A stretch of DNA of 64,000 nt from contig NMRA01000018.1 in the NCBI GenBank assembly GCA_002633005.1, positions 315,892-379,891 of the forward strand, in the 5' to 3' direction. Under the pieces are notes generated by a model that made no database searches, had not been told where the DNA came from, and saw only the letters and a program-made list of their open reading frames with translations. The number at the start of each line of letters is the position of its first letter. Position 1 is the first letter of the stretch. Of the stretch, positions 36,301-51,300 are shown piece by piece. The translations under genes and the position numbers were made by a program. Source of the DNA: Phoronis australis. Taxonomy: Eukaryota; Phoronida; Phoronidae.

Positions 36301-39300
36301 TCTCCACATACATACGCGCCATTGGAATGTGACCCTGCAATACAATGGGCAATCAATTTACCACAGGAAAAAATTGAATCAACAAAAAAAAAACTTGGTG
36401 AAATGTTTTTCAATACCATGGAAAACAAGAGAATCTATCAAACAGTAAGGAAATTAAGTTGGACCGAGGTCCTACATTACCCGAGGGAGAAGTTAAAATT
36501 TGATGCAACAATAATGAGGGCCAAAAATGTGTTCTGGCAATACCATGGGATTCAGGAAGAAAATTTTTGACCCAACACAGTGAAATGGGAGAGCAAGTTG
36601 TAACGAGTCCCAGCAATACAAACGGGTAAAGATAATGTAGCATTATGAGCCTATCATACACTGAGAAAGGAAAAGTTGACATACTTATTATGTACAATAT
36701 ATAACAATCAAATCCACATCAAAGTGCATTGTTCAACTTTACCTTAAATTGATATGATACATTAGGCAAATACATGAATTTGAAAAACTAATGCCATGCA
36801 GACAACTGTGGCCATTTCTCTGCTTTCATCCACATCTCAGTTTTCTATAGAGGACAGCATCACCCTGAACGCGGACTTCCTCTCTGGGCTTTTTTGGCTC
36901 ATTTACAAATCAACCTGAGTGACTTAACTGAAACATCGTTTCCACCCATTTCTGTTTTTCCATTTGTGCATCAGTCTTTATGCAAAAAACACCCAGAATT
37001 CAAAGGACCCACTAAGATACAATTAATTTATAACTTGTGCTTGCTTTAAATGAGAGTCCACCAGCACACAGACTAAAAACACGACTCAAAAACAACAACA
37101 CGACTGAATCTGCTAATTGGTATGGCCTGAGAAGAGTCCTTTGAGGATGAAATTACGTAACCTATCTAGTGGTGACGCATGTTTCAGGCTCCGTCAAATC
37201 TCTGACATTAGGCCTTATGATATGGTGTATTCATAATGCACATTAAAACCCACCAACTTCACGTACCCCAGATATCTGCAACATCTGACACATGAGCAAT
37301 ATAAGGCCATCCAGGACTCCGTAGTCAAAGGGGCAGCGGACACACATTTGGGTTAGGTCAGTGAATACTGAGAGGGTGGCGGCGATCATGTCCTCGGGGG
37401 ACACCTCCACAGTCACGCCCCCATACACCATCTGACTGAAGAGAAGGGCTGCTGCGGCCTACACAAGAGAAACAACTGTATTAATTTGGTAACCTTACAA
37501 ACATCATATCTCAAAAATGGCAGATTGGATTCATACAAAACTTATCGATACTATGATTTATGCACTTTTCTCCATAACGCTGCTAGGTACTGTTTTCAAA
37601 TATTCCATTTTTGCACGAGAGGCTATCGAAGTAGGATTTTTTTATTTTTATGAAAAAAATCTAAAGTTGCATAAAACAAAAATGAACGGACAATTTAGGA
37701 ACAACAATAACAGCTATTTTGGGCTTTAAGGGAGTAACTAGTGCGTATATTGACTGAGAATACTGAGGAAGGTTGTAAATCATGGAAGTCGTTCACACAC
37801 AATAGGCTGTTCAAAATTTACGTGCAAGTTCAGCGAAAGCAGTTCTTTGTAAACCCTGCTCGTAGTCATACAACTGTCCCAGTTGGACTGGGTAACTACA
37901 CACAGCTTAATGAAGGCTTTATGGTCCTGGCTGAGAAGATAATTGTTTGATTACCAACTATGTGGATCCATGAACAGATGAGCCCGGAATGGCATCTTGG
38001 AGATTTTACCTTTGACATAAATACATCACACCGTTGTTTTACCACGAATGTACCTTTCTTTGTTTTAAAAAAAATTCCAACAAAAGCAAGGTCATGCGAC
38101 CCAATTAGTGGCAGATTGGTATAAAGTCAAAGATAAAATCCTGAATTTATACTTTCAGAAAACACACACTTTTACTGAAGATTTAAATTCTCTAGCTTCG
38201 TAGGTATTTGGCTAAACGCACATATTTGAAGACAAGATTCTACATAAGAAATTTACAGAGCTCGTTTCTACTTCATAAATTTGTACAAAAAGTGCTATCA
38301 ACTAGCCTTCAGTCAAAACTAACGTTTAATAGGTCACTTATAATGACAGGACTAGTCTAAACTTTTCCCTTACTCAACTTTGAAGTGATTTATGGACTGA
38401 GAAAGAACTTTATTGTTTGCGGCACAGATGAGTAACTCAACTTGACCTAGTTAAAATAATGATCTGTCAGTTCTTCTCAAGTCCAACCAATTCTAATCTG
38501 AGTTAAAGGACCAGCGTATGTAACACAATTTTTGTCAGGAGGTTTCACGATTTGTTATCGGCAGCAAATTATCGTGTAGTTGAACCAGCACACAAAACAA
38601 TTTTTTTTTGTCATGAACCAGCGTGCATTATACGAATCCTATAAAATCGGCAGCATTAGCGATGAATACTTGTGTTGTGCGCTGGCCTTAAGGAACAAAC
38701 CGGGACCAGTAAAACAGCGGTGAGTTGGCGAAACACACATTACTTTTGCTAGAAAAATTTAAATTACTGAGTGAATGCAAGTCATGCAATTTAACATCTG
38801 ATAAATTTTGGTTGGGACAAATTGCCCTTCTAACTGAAGTGCAAAAAGCATGACATTTGACCCATCAAGAGACAAAACAACACATGTTAGTCAGTCATCG
38901 CATACCAGTCACGGCAACATGATCGACTAGGTTATTTGCAAGAACAAACCAACAAAGTGACTGTAAAAAACCCATCAGGGTACGTCGGAGAGAGTGACAA
39001 CAAAATGTACACAATTACCGTGTGACTTGCTATCTGTGACTCCATGAAGATGGTTACTAGGAACACTGTTGATTCTATCACACTGAAAGCACGAAAACAG
39101 CTATGTTGCAGTGAATTGTATCTTTTGATCTCACTTATTTTCCAGAAGCTCATTTTGCAACTGTTAGGGCAACTTTCGATTATAACATAATCAACAAGAT
39201 TAAAAATTTGATTCGAGTCTTAACACAGAAACTGATTTGGAAAGTGACATTTTTTAGTCCATGCATGCTCTTGAAACTCTTTATAACTTTATGGATCAAG

Positions 39301-42300
39301 ATGATACCTTAATACACATGACAGTAGACTTGCGAAGTCTATAAGGCAAAGCCGCTTTCCTGATCAGAAGCATTCTCAAAGACAGTGGAGTCAAAAGTTT
39401 AAGTACTACCTAGATTACGATGATTCTTCACCTATTTCAAAAAAATAATTGCCAAAATTGTTTTTCTATTTTAAAAAAGCCGATTATTTTAATGTAAGTT
39501 TATAAACTCTGCTAACTGTTGTTTTATTACATCTCCACACTACAAACTAAGCTAAAAACAGACAAATATTTTCTTAATTTTATTTTTGTTCAGAAATTTG
39601 ACAAAATAAAACTTTCGCTTGTCTGCCATATTGTGGTGAAGAATTTGTACTGTCTTGAACATGTGGATAACTACGGACAGTTCCTTAGACACCGTCACTG
39701 ACTTACACGATGGGCACCTGCTGTAATTGTATGACAATAACGCACAGAGTGTTGAGAATTGTCTCCAGGATTGTGTTCACCTCCATATCAATAAGGTCGA
39801 CCTGAAGGTAAGACAGCACACTTAGAACCGATAACTAGCAGCATGGATAATGAAATGCAATCTTCTCAGAGACAGTTGACTAAAAAAACATTGAAGTATC
39901 CCCATTAAACCTAAATTGACAAAATTTCACTTTCACAGAGATTGAACAAATTTCTTCACTCTTTAAGAAGAAAACAAACTTCAAGTCAGACCTTGAGCAT
40001 AGGACAAAAAACAACCAACAACTTTCTTACAGAAATTACAAGATGTCATTTCGTGTGATAGAAAAGTGACATTCTGGGACTCAATTGACACCACGTATGT
40101 TGGGAAATTAGTTAATTGGTGAGTCGTGCCTGTACAATCAAACGGATCAGTAACAATTTACTGTTGTTGGCATTAGACAACACATAACAACATACACAAC
40201 TACTCTGAAACAAATAAAACCAGGCACAATGCAAGCAACACATCGAGGCAATACTTCTAAGTTGCCCTACCAGCACAAAAGGCTTTCACTGTCAGAAGTG
40301 AAAACTGATGCTGTAACAAGATCACATCAGTGATTTGGGAAAATTCTATTCCTGCCGTAACCTCCCAAAATAACAAATTCGTCACAAGGCTCTGCCCAGA
40401 TAAAGTACATTTTCCCTTACACACTGTGTACAGAACAATAAGTGTTACCATTCCATGCATGACACCAATGAAGGTCTCCATGTGTGTGTCATTGTGGCCG
40501 AGGTATTGACAGAAAGCAGGCGAAACCTGGGACACCGCATAGACAACCTGAAACAACACACACAACAAACATGAGGCTAGTTTGGTCTGGGACATGGCAT
40601 GGACGACACATTGTTGTCTCAAATCTTTTGCAAAAGGTTCTATCCATAACTCCATAATAACTTGTCAACCATTACTAACAACTTTCTGATTAGTGTTTCA
40701 CAAGAAATCTTTACACATTCATTAGTTTATGTTATATATTTGTTTTGATTAATTTTTTGCTTTAAAAGATAAGACCTTGAGTCCACCATTTCCAACTGCT
40801 TCATACTAACTCTTTTTTACAAACTTTTTTATTTAATTTATTTTTAGTGTTATAGTCACCAAATTGTAATTGAATTGAGATTTTCCATTTTTTCCGTTAC
40901 ATTTTTTTCTGGTGGCTCCGTGGTAAGCACACACTTAAAGGTCCTTCGCGTAGTCTCCATAAGCTGTATGTGATTTTAAACTGTATTTTGTTAATGAGTT
41001 TCAAGAATAAAATGTGTCAATACTACTATAAGACAACCCTGCGGCTAGTCTCGCCTTTGTAAAAGAATGGTGTTTCTTAGAGAACCGGCAATTATTGCTC
41101 GACCAAAACAGTGACAAACAGAAAATAATGACCTTCACTAATTGTAACTCCAAGGTCACAATTGTTTGACAGACTTTCCTAGTTCTGTATACCAAGTTTG
41201 CACTGGAAGTCTACTGTCAGTCTACTGCAGCAAACACGATCGTCTTAATACAAGTTTTACGGCACTCTATAGAAAAAAGTTCATAAGCCACCAACCTTCA
41301 GCACATGCCCACAGGTGGCAGGATGTCTCATGTAGAGCAGGAACTCCTCAGTGTGTGGCCTTAATCTCTCCTCACACAGCACGTCACCTAGTACAACAGC
41401 CACCTGCGAGAAAGGTAGAAAAGCTTGGAGAACAGAATTATTTTACAGTGTTAATTACCACATGGTCAGTTAATACTTAATGCCAAAAGAAATAATCTAT
41501 CTTTAATTTACTTACTGTAAGACTCAATACCAGGATATTGTAACGTAACAAAGACAAATCATTTATTGGTTTTCATTTCAGACAGACAACTGTGAATTTG
41601 ACAGTTGTCTGGAGATGTCTGAAAGCTGGTGCTCCGAGTGATTGGATTAATTTAAGACTACAAAATTCTTGCACAGGGCTCGGTGCTTAACATAATGTGA
41701 ACTCGCCAAATGCGACCTGGCAATATTTCCAGGCCACCAAACAACAACTGAAATCGCCAAATAAAGAAACCCAGAATGGGAGGTTACAAAAGTCCTGGTT
41801 AATACAACACGTAGATGGCAACAGCCGAAAATAAAATAAATTAATAACTAGCAACCTGAATAGAAGAACAATCGAACTCGGCAAATGTCTGCCGAGATCG
41901 CCTTGACACCATAGTTTTTTTAGTCGAACAAAAAGTTGTTGCTTTTAGTCGAATGGAAAATTTTGAAGTGTTTCGTGTGCTCAGTAAAAACCAATTTCCA
42001 CTTCAGGCCCAAGATACTGTGCAAGCTCATCTCCTCAGCCAAAATCATATGGTCAGCATGCTACATGAGCATGACTCATAATGTGGCCCTTCCAATTTTT
42101 GACAAACGATTCCAAATTCCATTTGTTTACGTCATGTAGTATTTTAATTGCAAGCTCACATGTGTATATGGTGACTTCGTAGCAACTTGGTATTTTTAAG
42201 TGGTTGCCAAATCACGCCCTCTAGCCAATGTGACTTTAATAATTAAAAGTATCTGTTGTTTTTACAATATAAAGACCTCCAAAGGCAACTCAAAGATCAA

Positions 42301-45300
42301 TTCAAGCAACCAAACACTTTGATTAAGAATTTGTTTGGGATCTTGTTACATGAAATATTCGTTACTGTGGGCTAAATAAGATATTTTGATTTCAAGAAAC
42401 AATTGCATGATAATTAACTCACTTTTATCAAAAAATATTGCAGAAACTGAGTTCAGATTGTAAAAACTCACGGTACACTGATATACCCTGAAGATAAGGT
42501 TCCAATAAGTGTGATTAAAGTAGCTTATCATAGCATGCTGGGTTGAGCTTGAGTCGAGACAATACGACAAGATAAAGTGTTAGGCCGACATACAACTTAC
42601 CTTTCGTTTACCTTGTACCCCAGACACCTGACCCAACGGCAAGTGAGAGAGAGCGGCGAGCGCGCCTATAGCCAGGTGTAGGACGTCCTCTAGACGAGCG
42701 CAGGCTGCCTCTTGGTTACCATCACACACGTCTATAGTAGTGCACAGAACACAATTCATCAAAGGATAGTTTAACCTGCTATCAACCCTCCTTCTAACCT
42801 TGATTTAGACCACTTAGAATTATAAAATCAAGCTCTCGTTTATCAGAGGTTGTACGCTCGGTCGTCCCTAAGACTGTCAACTTCACCTTTTTGCGAATGT
42901 GCCACTGTGTCTGCTTACAAGAGTAAAGCATAGGTGCCATTTTTAGACTAAACGAATGCTTTGAAGAGCCACCTAGATCAATATTAATACAATGGGCTTT
43001 TGGTGTCTACTCGTTTCTTACTTAGATTAGATCACGTCATTTTTAGATTTGGGAAGAATTAACATAACTGCATCTGACCAGGCTGAATAAGTTGGCTTGA
43101 TATGGCAGGTCACCTTACACATCAAAAACAGTCTCACTAATGGCAGGTCATGTTATACATCAAGAACAGTCTAACCAATGGCAGGTCACCTTACACATCA
43201 AAAACAGTCTCACTAATGGCAGGTCACGTTATACATCAAGAACAGTCTAACGAATGGCAGGTCACCTTAAATATGAAGAACAGTCATACCAATGGCAGGT
43301 CACCTTATACATCAAAAAACAGTCTAACCAATGGCCGACTGTCATTTCTTCCCAAGTCTATTCCAAGCAAGTTATGAACAGTTTTAGCAGCCTAAACCAA
43401 AAATTAGACATTCGACAGAAGATGGGATTATAGCGCCTTCAATAAATGCTCCAATACATTAATTTCTCTCTATTCGTCCCTTGTCACAGCTACCTACTAT
43501 GTCTAGACCAATGAGTACATACCTGAATTTCTGCACACTAATTTTATGTTTCACACAGAAGCACATGCAGCCTCAGAGGTATTAAAACTAGATGCCATAG
43601 GTTTTTGTAGAGGGTAACACAATTATCACATGATTAGTTAAGGAATTGCACATGCTTGTTTTTCGTCAGTCACTAAAATGATAACAAGTTTATCTTTTCG
43701 CAGGAAACTTTTAATCATTAGAGGCACATTTTCTTTTTTAAAGTTGAAATGAGTTTAAAAACAATATTCAAGAAATGTCATAAATACATCATCCATTCAT
43801 TTGAAAGAAAACAAGATTACCTATCACACTTTGAGAGTAAATATTGTTTGAAAACAAAAATGACCCACTTACAGCAAATCTAGGGTAATTCTCCACTTAT
43901 TCTGCACAAAAATAATTGTTAAAATTGTTATTTTTTCCATTTTCAAAGGGGGATTACTTTAATGTACAAAATGGGAAATTTACCAAAAGACGTTTTTTGA
44001 CATTTACACAACAAAGATCATGCTAGTGATATACTAAAAATTTTTCAATCTTTTATTTTTGTGGAAAAATTGATAAGAAAGAATTTCACTTGTCGGCCAC
44101 ATTGTTTGCTAAATAAGTGAAGAATCAGCGTGCTCTTTACCAAATTCAGTTTAATATCATTCGCAACTAAAATTCAAAATGGACCAGTCCCAAATTACGT
44201 TCACCAAACCAGACCCATCAGTTCCACAGTGGCAACAGAAATCTGGATGATTCAGGTATCTGTTGCAGGAGTGGACCCACTTGATTCGTGCAAAAAGAAT
44301 TTCATTGATACACAGCTCGAGCCAACGGACCCATTAAAATTGGGAGCAAAAAAGGACAAAAACTAGCATGGCCCAGAGGTCCTCTAAGTTGTTTACGAAA
44401 GACGTGAGGCCATGTGGGTCAATTCACCCATATCAACAATGTGGGTCAATTCACCCATATCAACAATTTTTCTAAAATGATTCCTGCACACAATATTATG
44501 TAAGTCACAATCTACAAGATCTGGCAATACAATAGCATCTAAAGAGCACCTTCTAGCTTAATCAAAGCTCCCTCATCCATTATTGTGAGTGACAGCAGTG
44601 TTTCCATGGTAACAGGATGCTTCTTAGCCACTCCCTCAAAGAATTGCTCTGCCAGCGCCTCCTGGTGAATGTTTTGTTCCAACTGCTCACATATGAAGAC
44701 TAAACACTAAAATACAAGAACAAAATGAAATAGCCAAGAGTAACTTCATAACTCAACACAGTGAGGCGTGTCCACAATGCCAAAATACATTTCCCATATA
44801 TGGTCATTGTAAACGAAAAAAATGTATGGTTTTTACAGCCGAAAAGATTCCTTTATCGGATTTCAAATAAAATGCTTCCACATATTTCACAGACCGTCGC
44901 AGGAGGGAAACAAACGTACAGTACCCACTGGAGATCTTGCGGGCTCCCGATGTTACATCTACTCCGCCACATGTGCAGATCACATCAGTTGAAGGGAACA
45001 CTTCACCTCACATTAACTTTAGTGGCTCAAGCACATAACAAAACCTTCCTGAACAAACTGACTTTTTCACAGGGAACAAAATACATTAAATTTGGACACT
45101 GGAAGCTCTTGACTTAAGACGGTTAGATTTACAGGTTGCCCCTTTATTTGCTTTCATGTGGTGCTTTCTTGTAAAGAACAATTCTGATGAAAGTCTCATG
45201 CAAGGAATGATCTGAGTTTAGGATCTCATCTCCGAACAATCACGTTGCACGATTAGAGTACAAATATGCAAGTTAACTGCCTCAATGTCAATTTTTTAGG

Positions 45301-48300
45301 TGAATTTCGAGTTCAGAGCTTAGACCTCGGGCCCTGGTGTTATTTTTACATTCTAATATTAGATGAATACTATGTCAAGCTACGCACACTTCATTTTTGA
45401 ACACGTTCAAGAACACAATCATATTATTGACTGGGAGTTTGCTAGTATTTATTACATCGAGACCAGGTACATTTCCTAGAATGATCAGGGAAGCTGTCTA
45501 CATCAGGCATCATACTCCCTCTATCAGCAGAGACAGGGTCTGTAATTGCCTGTATACACAACCAAGTACAGGCCACTAGTGCACCCAACATTCCGAGGAA
45601 GACAGCCGTCGAAGGCAGTCGAAAGTCTCAATGATAAGATGTATTTGCTTGCTTGTGTTCGATAACCCCCTCTATTATAAACATGGAAAAATCTTTAAAG
45701 AGGTTTTGTAAGAAAATGCAGCTGATAGGTAGCACAAAAGTGGAAGGACAACAGCATGACATGCAGAGACGACAGTAGTATGCACCCCGACTATGCATAA
45801 GTGGGCACAAAAACTCACCATCAAAGCTTGTTCTCTTAATTTGAGGTCCACGTCAAATGTCAGTGAAGTGAGCTTCGGGACTAATTCAACAAACTGCAGA
45901 CAGCGATCACAGAACGCAGACATACTGAAAGGGCAAAAAAAAAAAACAACTCCCAACAAATACACCTTGAGAAGTATAGCGGCAAGATGAGACAATAACA
46001 ATAACAATACTTAATACTTATACTCAGCTTCAGTTCCTACTGAATCAGGCTTACTAAAAGTGTGTTGGACCCTTGAATCTCCAAATTTGGCAAACTTTGG
46101 AACATCATTTCTCAGAAACGACGGATTGTATTCATAAGAAACTTGCAGATACCATGCATTATGGACTGTTCTCCAGGACATAGTCAGGGATTGGTTTTAA
46201 AAATTACCTCTATTGCATGAAGTGCTATCAACATGTACACCATGTAACATAGGATTTCAGATAACGGAAGTTATTAATCGTAAGAAGTTACTTCAAATCC
46301 TTGAATTATTGGGTTAGAAGAGTCCATTTAGGCTGATTTTGTAGGAAGAGTCCATTTAGGCTAATTTTGTAGGAAGAGTCCATTTAGGCTAATTTTGTAG
46401 GAAGAGTCCATGTCAATTTCTTACAAGTCTTTAGTTACGGCTTCCTCCCAGGACTGTAAAGTGGCAAAGTAGGCATTACACACGATGACGAGGTCCAGGA
46501 GAATCTGTTGACACCATGGCTGATCTGTGACCACCTTGTTCTCCAGGATGTCGGAGATTAACGTCAAGGCATGTCCCGGAATGTTGGCTTTAGTTAGGAA
46601 TGGTTGCAGTTCCTCGAGGCTGCTGCAAACAGAGAGGACGTGAGATGACTCACAGGAGGCATTAGTTTAGGATTGCCAGATTATGAAAGTCGTGCTTCAC
46701 ATTTACCGTAAAAATTCTTCAATTCCTAACAAAAATATTGTTGAATTTTTTTACTTTTCAAAGGCTTACAACATTGCAGAAAATGGTCAAAATTTACAAA
46801 ACGTTATATTTTTTCTTATTATGACCGCCTATGTGACTAATGATTTGTTTTAATAATTTATCTAAAACTGAGACATTATGTCAATGAAAATAATAGTGAC
46901 TTAGTCCTTAAATTGAGGGTGTTGCATGAAAAGATATTTATATATTTTCACTGAAACATTCAGAATTCAATGTAGAGTTTGCTCTAAGTGTATTTTAAAG
47001 TAAAAAATTCAGTTAGTGATGAGTATAAAATAGAGAAGAACAATCAGTAATTTCACAAGTTCACGAATGCAGCGAAAAGTTAAGAATCATAGTTGAGTTC
47101 CTATTTGAGACTTTTTCCTGTAACTGGGCACAAAAATTGTACCAAGCTCACGGTAAAATTAGTCAATAATACTGATGTCACGTGCAAGTCGTGACATTTA
47201 ACTTGAATGTGCAGAACATTCATCAAATGCTCAGATGAAGCTTGGACAACTGACAATAAAATGAAAAGTTATGAACGCTTACTATAAAGTACACTAGACC
47301 CTGTTTGAGCTTATTAACAGACATTTTCCACGACTGTACGTCAAGTCTGTAACAAAATGTTCTGTAACGCTCCTCAAACCTCAAAATTTTGGAACATGTT
47401 AGAAAACTCCTAACGACTGCTAAATGGCCAAGTATGGCCAATGCTTATGGGAAAGACCACCAAGCACTGCAGGCCCACTTCATGAAATAAATTAAATGGA
47501 GAATAAGACATGAATTACTCGAATAATGCGTACAACCAATAGAATGTTACAGAATCACTTTTGGGCACTATCAATCAAAATGTGATTAGTTGCAGCTATT
47601 ACTTACCACTGGAGAGATATCACATTTGTGATCACTCTCAATACAGGTCTGAGTCGTGACGCTCCTTCTAGCAATCCCTGCACCACCTGTTCAGTGGACG
47701 ACTGAAGACGAGACTTCAATTTAGACAGGAAAGCCTTGTTCTTGATCAGAGCCAGGGTCTGTGCCGGGTCCTTGTCAGGTTCAGTACGCTCATTCAGTGC
47801 CATCCACTCATCATCACTATCAATATCCTGTAGTCAATAATGTAAGCGAATGTGCTGTACAATTCTATGACACGGAAACTGTGGATAGTCCTGCACGTCA
47901 ACAAAACAGCAAATGTGTATGAAATGTGACAACTAAAAGTTATGTTGCGAATGCTGTCAGAGGCTCCAAACTCTGCAGCTTACCCCATTTACACACCACT
48001 CGACCTTATTCCGCATATCGACCTCAGCCTTCGGTCTCGGGTGATACGCGGAATAATGTCTTGTGGGATATTATTTCATCTACCCTACTTGATGTACGTT
48101 TTCTATACGCTTCGAATATTTGTTTCTTTTATTTCTTCCGCAAATCTTTCAAATAATTCACCTAGTCTAGTCTGTTCATGTAGCGGATCACAACCTATAG
48201 TGTATGTAATTGTGTGTAATGTTTAGTTTACTCTAAGTAAAAGAAAACAGTATTGAATGTAACAAATTATTATGTGAAAAGAGATAACAAAGATTAAAAC

Positions 48301-51300
48301 AATGGAAATTGTGCACTAAACTTGTAACAATTTTTGTAAATAATTGAATACCAAGAATAAATAACACTGTAGTTACTGAGAAAGTGGCGCCAGAGTTGCT
48401 GACAATATAAAAGTTTAGCAAATAAAACCGAGACAAAAGTGTTATATAGTTAACAGTTTTGTACCAGATGTTATGTTTGTGACCTAATTACATGTCAATT
48501 GCTATTTATACAGCTGTAACTTAACTTTAAGCTATTTTATAAAGTTTGACGACCGAGCCGGCTAGCGACGTCGAGTCAACATTAACCTACCTTTTGTATT
48601 TTTTCATGTCTGAATATAGAGGGCATTACGAAAAACAATACCACGTGGCCGTATTGCAGTCAACTTAATCAACGCATATGGAATAAAGACAGATGTTCAA
48701 ACACAATCATGAATTTTGTATTTATTGTCTAGAGTTTGAATTTAGAATTGAGGTATTCAATGTGACTGCATACACATTCAGATGTCAAAAGGCTCTGAGA
48801 ACAACTTAGCTTTACCTCACCAAACCCATCCAGTTTGACATTTTCCATGTTTTTTGTGTCTGTCTTCCTTGCCATCTTTCTACTCTCCACTTCTACAGCA
48901 GGGAACTCTTCTGCGTAGTCTTTACTCACTCGGTCTGGTCTGGGTGTTGGCTGAGCCTAGACACAACATAAAAAAGTTTCCCGTTGAAGTTGGCTAAAAC
49001 CGTAAATCAAATCAGGGCTTTTACCCTCCTAAAATAGGACTTATAATATTCCCTACAATGCTATGAATCTATTTTTGTTACCAACAAGAATTACTGGGGT
49101 TCGCCTAAGATAATCTTGTTGGTAACACATAGAATCCTATCATGGTAATGGATATTATAAGACCAATTTTACGAGAGTATAAAGCCTAATTGCATTTTCG
49201 TTTTTAGCTAATTAAACAGGGCTAAATGCAACTGTAATTGACACAATCGTCACTCACTTCCAAGACAGATTCAAACTCAAGACCTCAGTGGCCACAGTCA
49301 AAACACTTTGCCAACGGAGCAAAACCAAACTTGGTTGAGTATTTTAAGCATTAAACTCACTGACCTCAATCTCAGCGAATGACATACAGCCAATGGTGAG
49401 AAATGGTAATTCCTAATAAACCACAATAGACCTTTGTTCATTGAACTCTGGTCAAGAAGTTTGTCCTATCCAACATTAACCTCAAAAATGCCATTTTTGG
49501 TCATAAAACCAAATGTGTCCTTTTGTTCATGTTAAGGGGTTTCGAATAAAAGAATGACTAAAAATTGGCAAGAGAACTATAATATCATGACACTTTTCAA
49601 ACTTACAGATAAACTTCAACAATTTCATAATTTTGGTTGAACAAAACCTGGTTTAAGGCATAAATCTGGTCTTATTAAACTTTGATTTCACCAAGTGGTT
49701 TAAAACCTGAAAGCCGGGTTTTAACTGCACTAGGGAGCAGAGTAACAGCACAAACTACCTAAAATGAACAAACTGCTGCAATCCTCAAACTGCCAGTTTG
49801 TTCAAACTTCTAAAGCACGAGCCGCCATATTTTTTCATTATGACACTTTGTGGCTTGAAGAAGTTGCACAAACAATCACAATCAGAGAGCAAAAACAACT
49901 TTAATCAGACACTAACAAATACAATTAGTTGCTTCGCAATTAGCAGAGAACAATATTTTAAAGATGTGTAGTTTCACGACATCTTGTGTACTCACACCCA
50001 GCAATTTGTTTTTGTTGCAATTTATTTCTCATCCATCCACAAGACAACTGCTCACGGTCGGCGTACCTTACTGACACCTGTGTGTTCCCATTGTTGAGTG
50101 TGGGGCCTTTCAGGGTGCACAGGTATCGGTCCCTTGTCCTCCTGTGTCCAGGCCTCGGCACGGATGCCCTCCTTTTTCTGCTCAGCCTTGGCTGCCTTCT
50201 TGCGTGCTCGGTTGAGTATCTTAGACGTCCCCGGTGGATGGGCTTTTTCCTTGACCTGCTTCTCCTTGACGATTTGCATAGACGCAGACAATGGCTTAGT
50301 GAAGGGGCTAGGCATGGTCAAATCCTCTTCAGAGACTAGGGAAAAACAACATAATAGTTACTCTCCAGGAAACCCAACACTTTCATACAGACTAGCACAG
50401 TCAACAATAGGGTGCCCACCACAAGTGCAAATTACACAAAAGAGTACAGCGTAACAGTTTAATGAGAAGCCAATTTTTAATCTTTGCCGCGTTCTTTCAA
50501 AGGCTAAGAGTTTCGTGAGCAAAAACAAGCAATTACATAAAAAACAAACTGTTTAATGAACTGTCAAATTTCCTTAGGTACGTTATAACTCTGCCCTACC
50601 CTTTCAAGGAGTAAGAGTTTCATTCATGGGAAGTCCATGGTTACACAATCCTTTTGAAACATCCTGTGAGACCACAACACATAACATACGAAACTCAGCA
50701 CTGCATTCAACAGGACAAAATCACTCCTGTAATACTAGTTAAAAGATCCATGCAGAGCCTTCTATGAAAACCAATTGCTTCATGTTTGGGGTGGAACCTT
50801 TGTTTTGGTTCTCTAAAATGTCAATTTAATTAGCATTTTTAATCACACGTGATAACACCACAGTATAAACAGAGTTCAGGGTTCAATTTGGTGACCTCAG
50901 ATTTTGTTTTGACGACCAGGCAAAAATTTCCCAAACACATCCGATATCGCACTCAAAATACTACAGGCAGTAATCAGATGGGAGTTGGAGTCATTCAGCA
51001 AAGAATTGGAAGGGCCCATTCATGAGTCACGCACAGATAGCCTGTGCCAATTTGTCCACTTCTGCCCAAGGTGAGCCACCATGGAGAGAAATTGGTGCTG
51101 GTTGTTACCAGGCATGCGAGACACTTCTCATTTCTGTTCGATTATTAAAACGCTGTTGAGGCGTTCTCCGGTGCACTGGCGGACATTTGTCGAGTTCGTC
51201 CGTTCTTCAATTCACGTTTTCAGTTGCTGTTAAGTAATGTTTGCAGGGGCCAGAACTTGTTTTGGGGACCCCAGTTCTCGTTTGGCGACCTGGGAATCCA

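Noticed and set aside
40257-40448. Extension of STK36 exon 15 as one long open frame
   Set aside because: Intron read-through after a GTAACA donor; exon 15 ends at 40449 and rejoins in phase at exon 16.
43101-43335. CRISPR-like array
   Set aside because: Units are contiguous with no unique spacers and the genome is animal; it is a plain tandem repeat.
50098-50454. Plus-strand frames of 117-118 codons
   Set aside because: Antisense shadows of STK36 exon 7, which fits the gene in phase on the minus strand.
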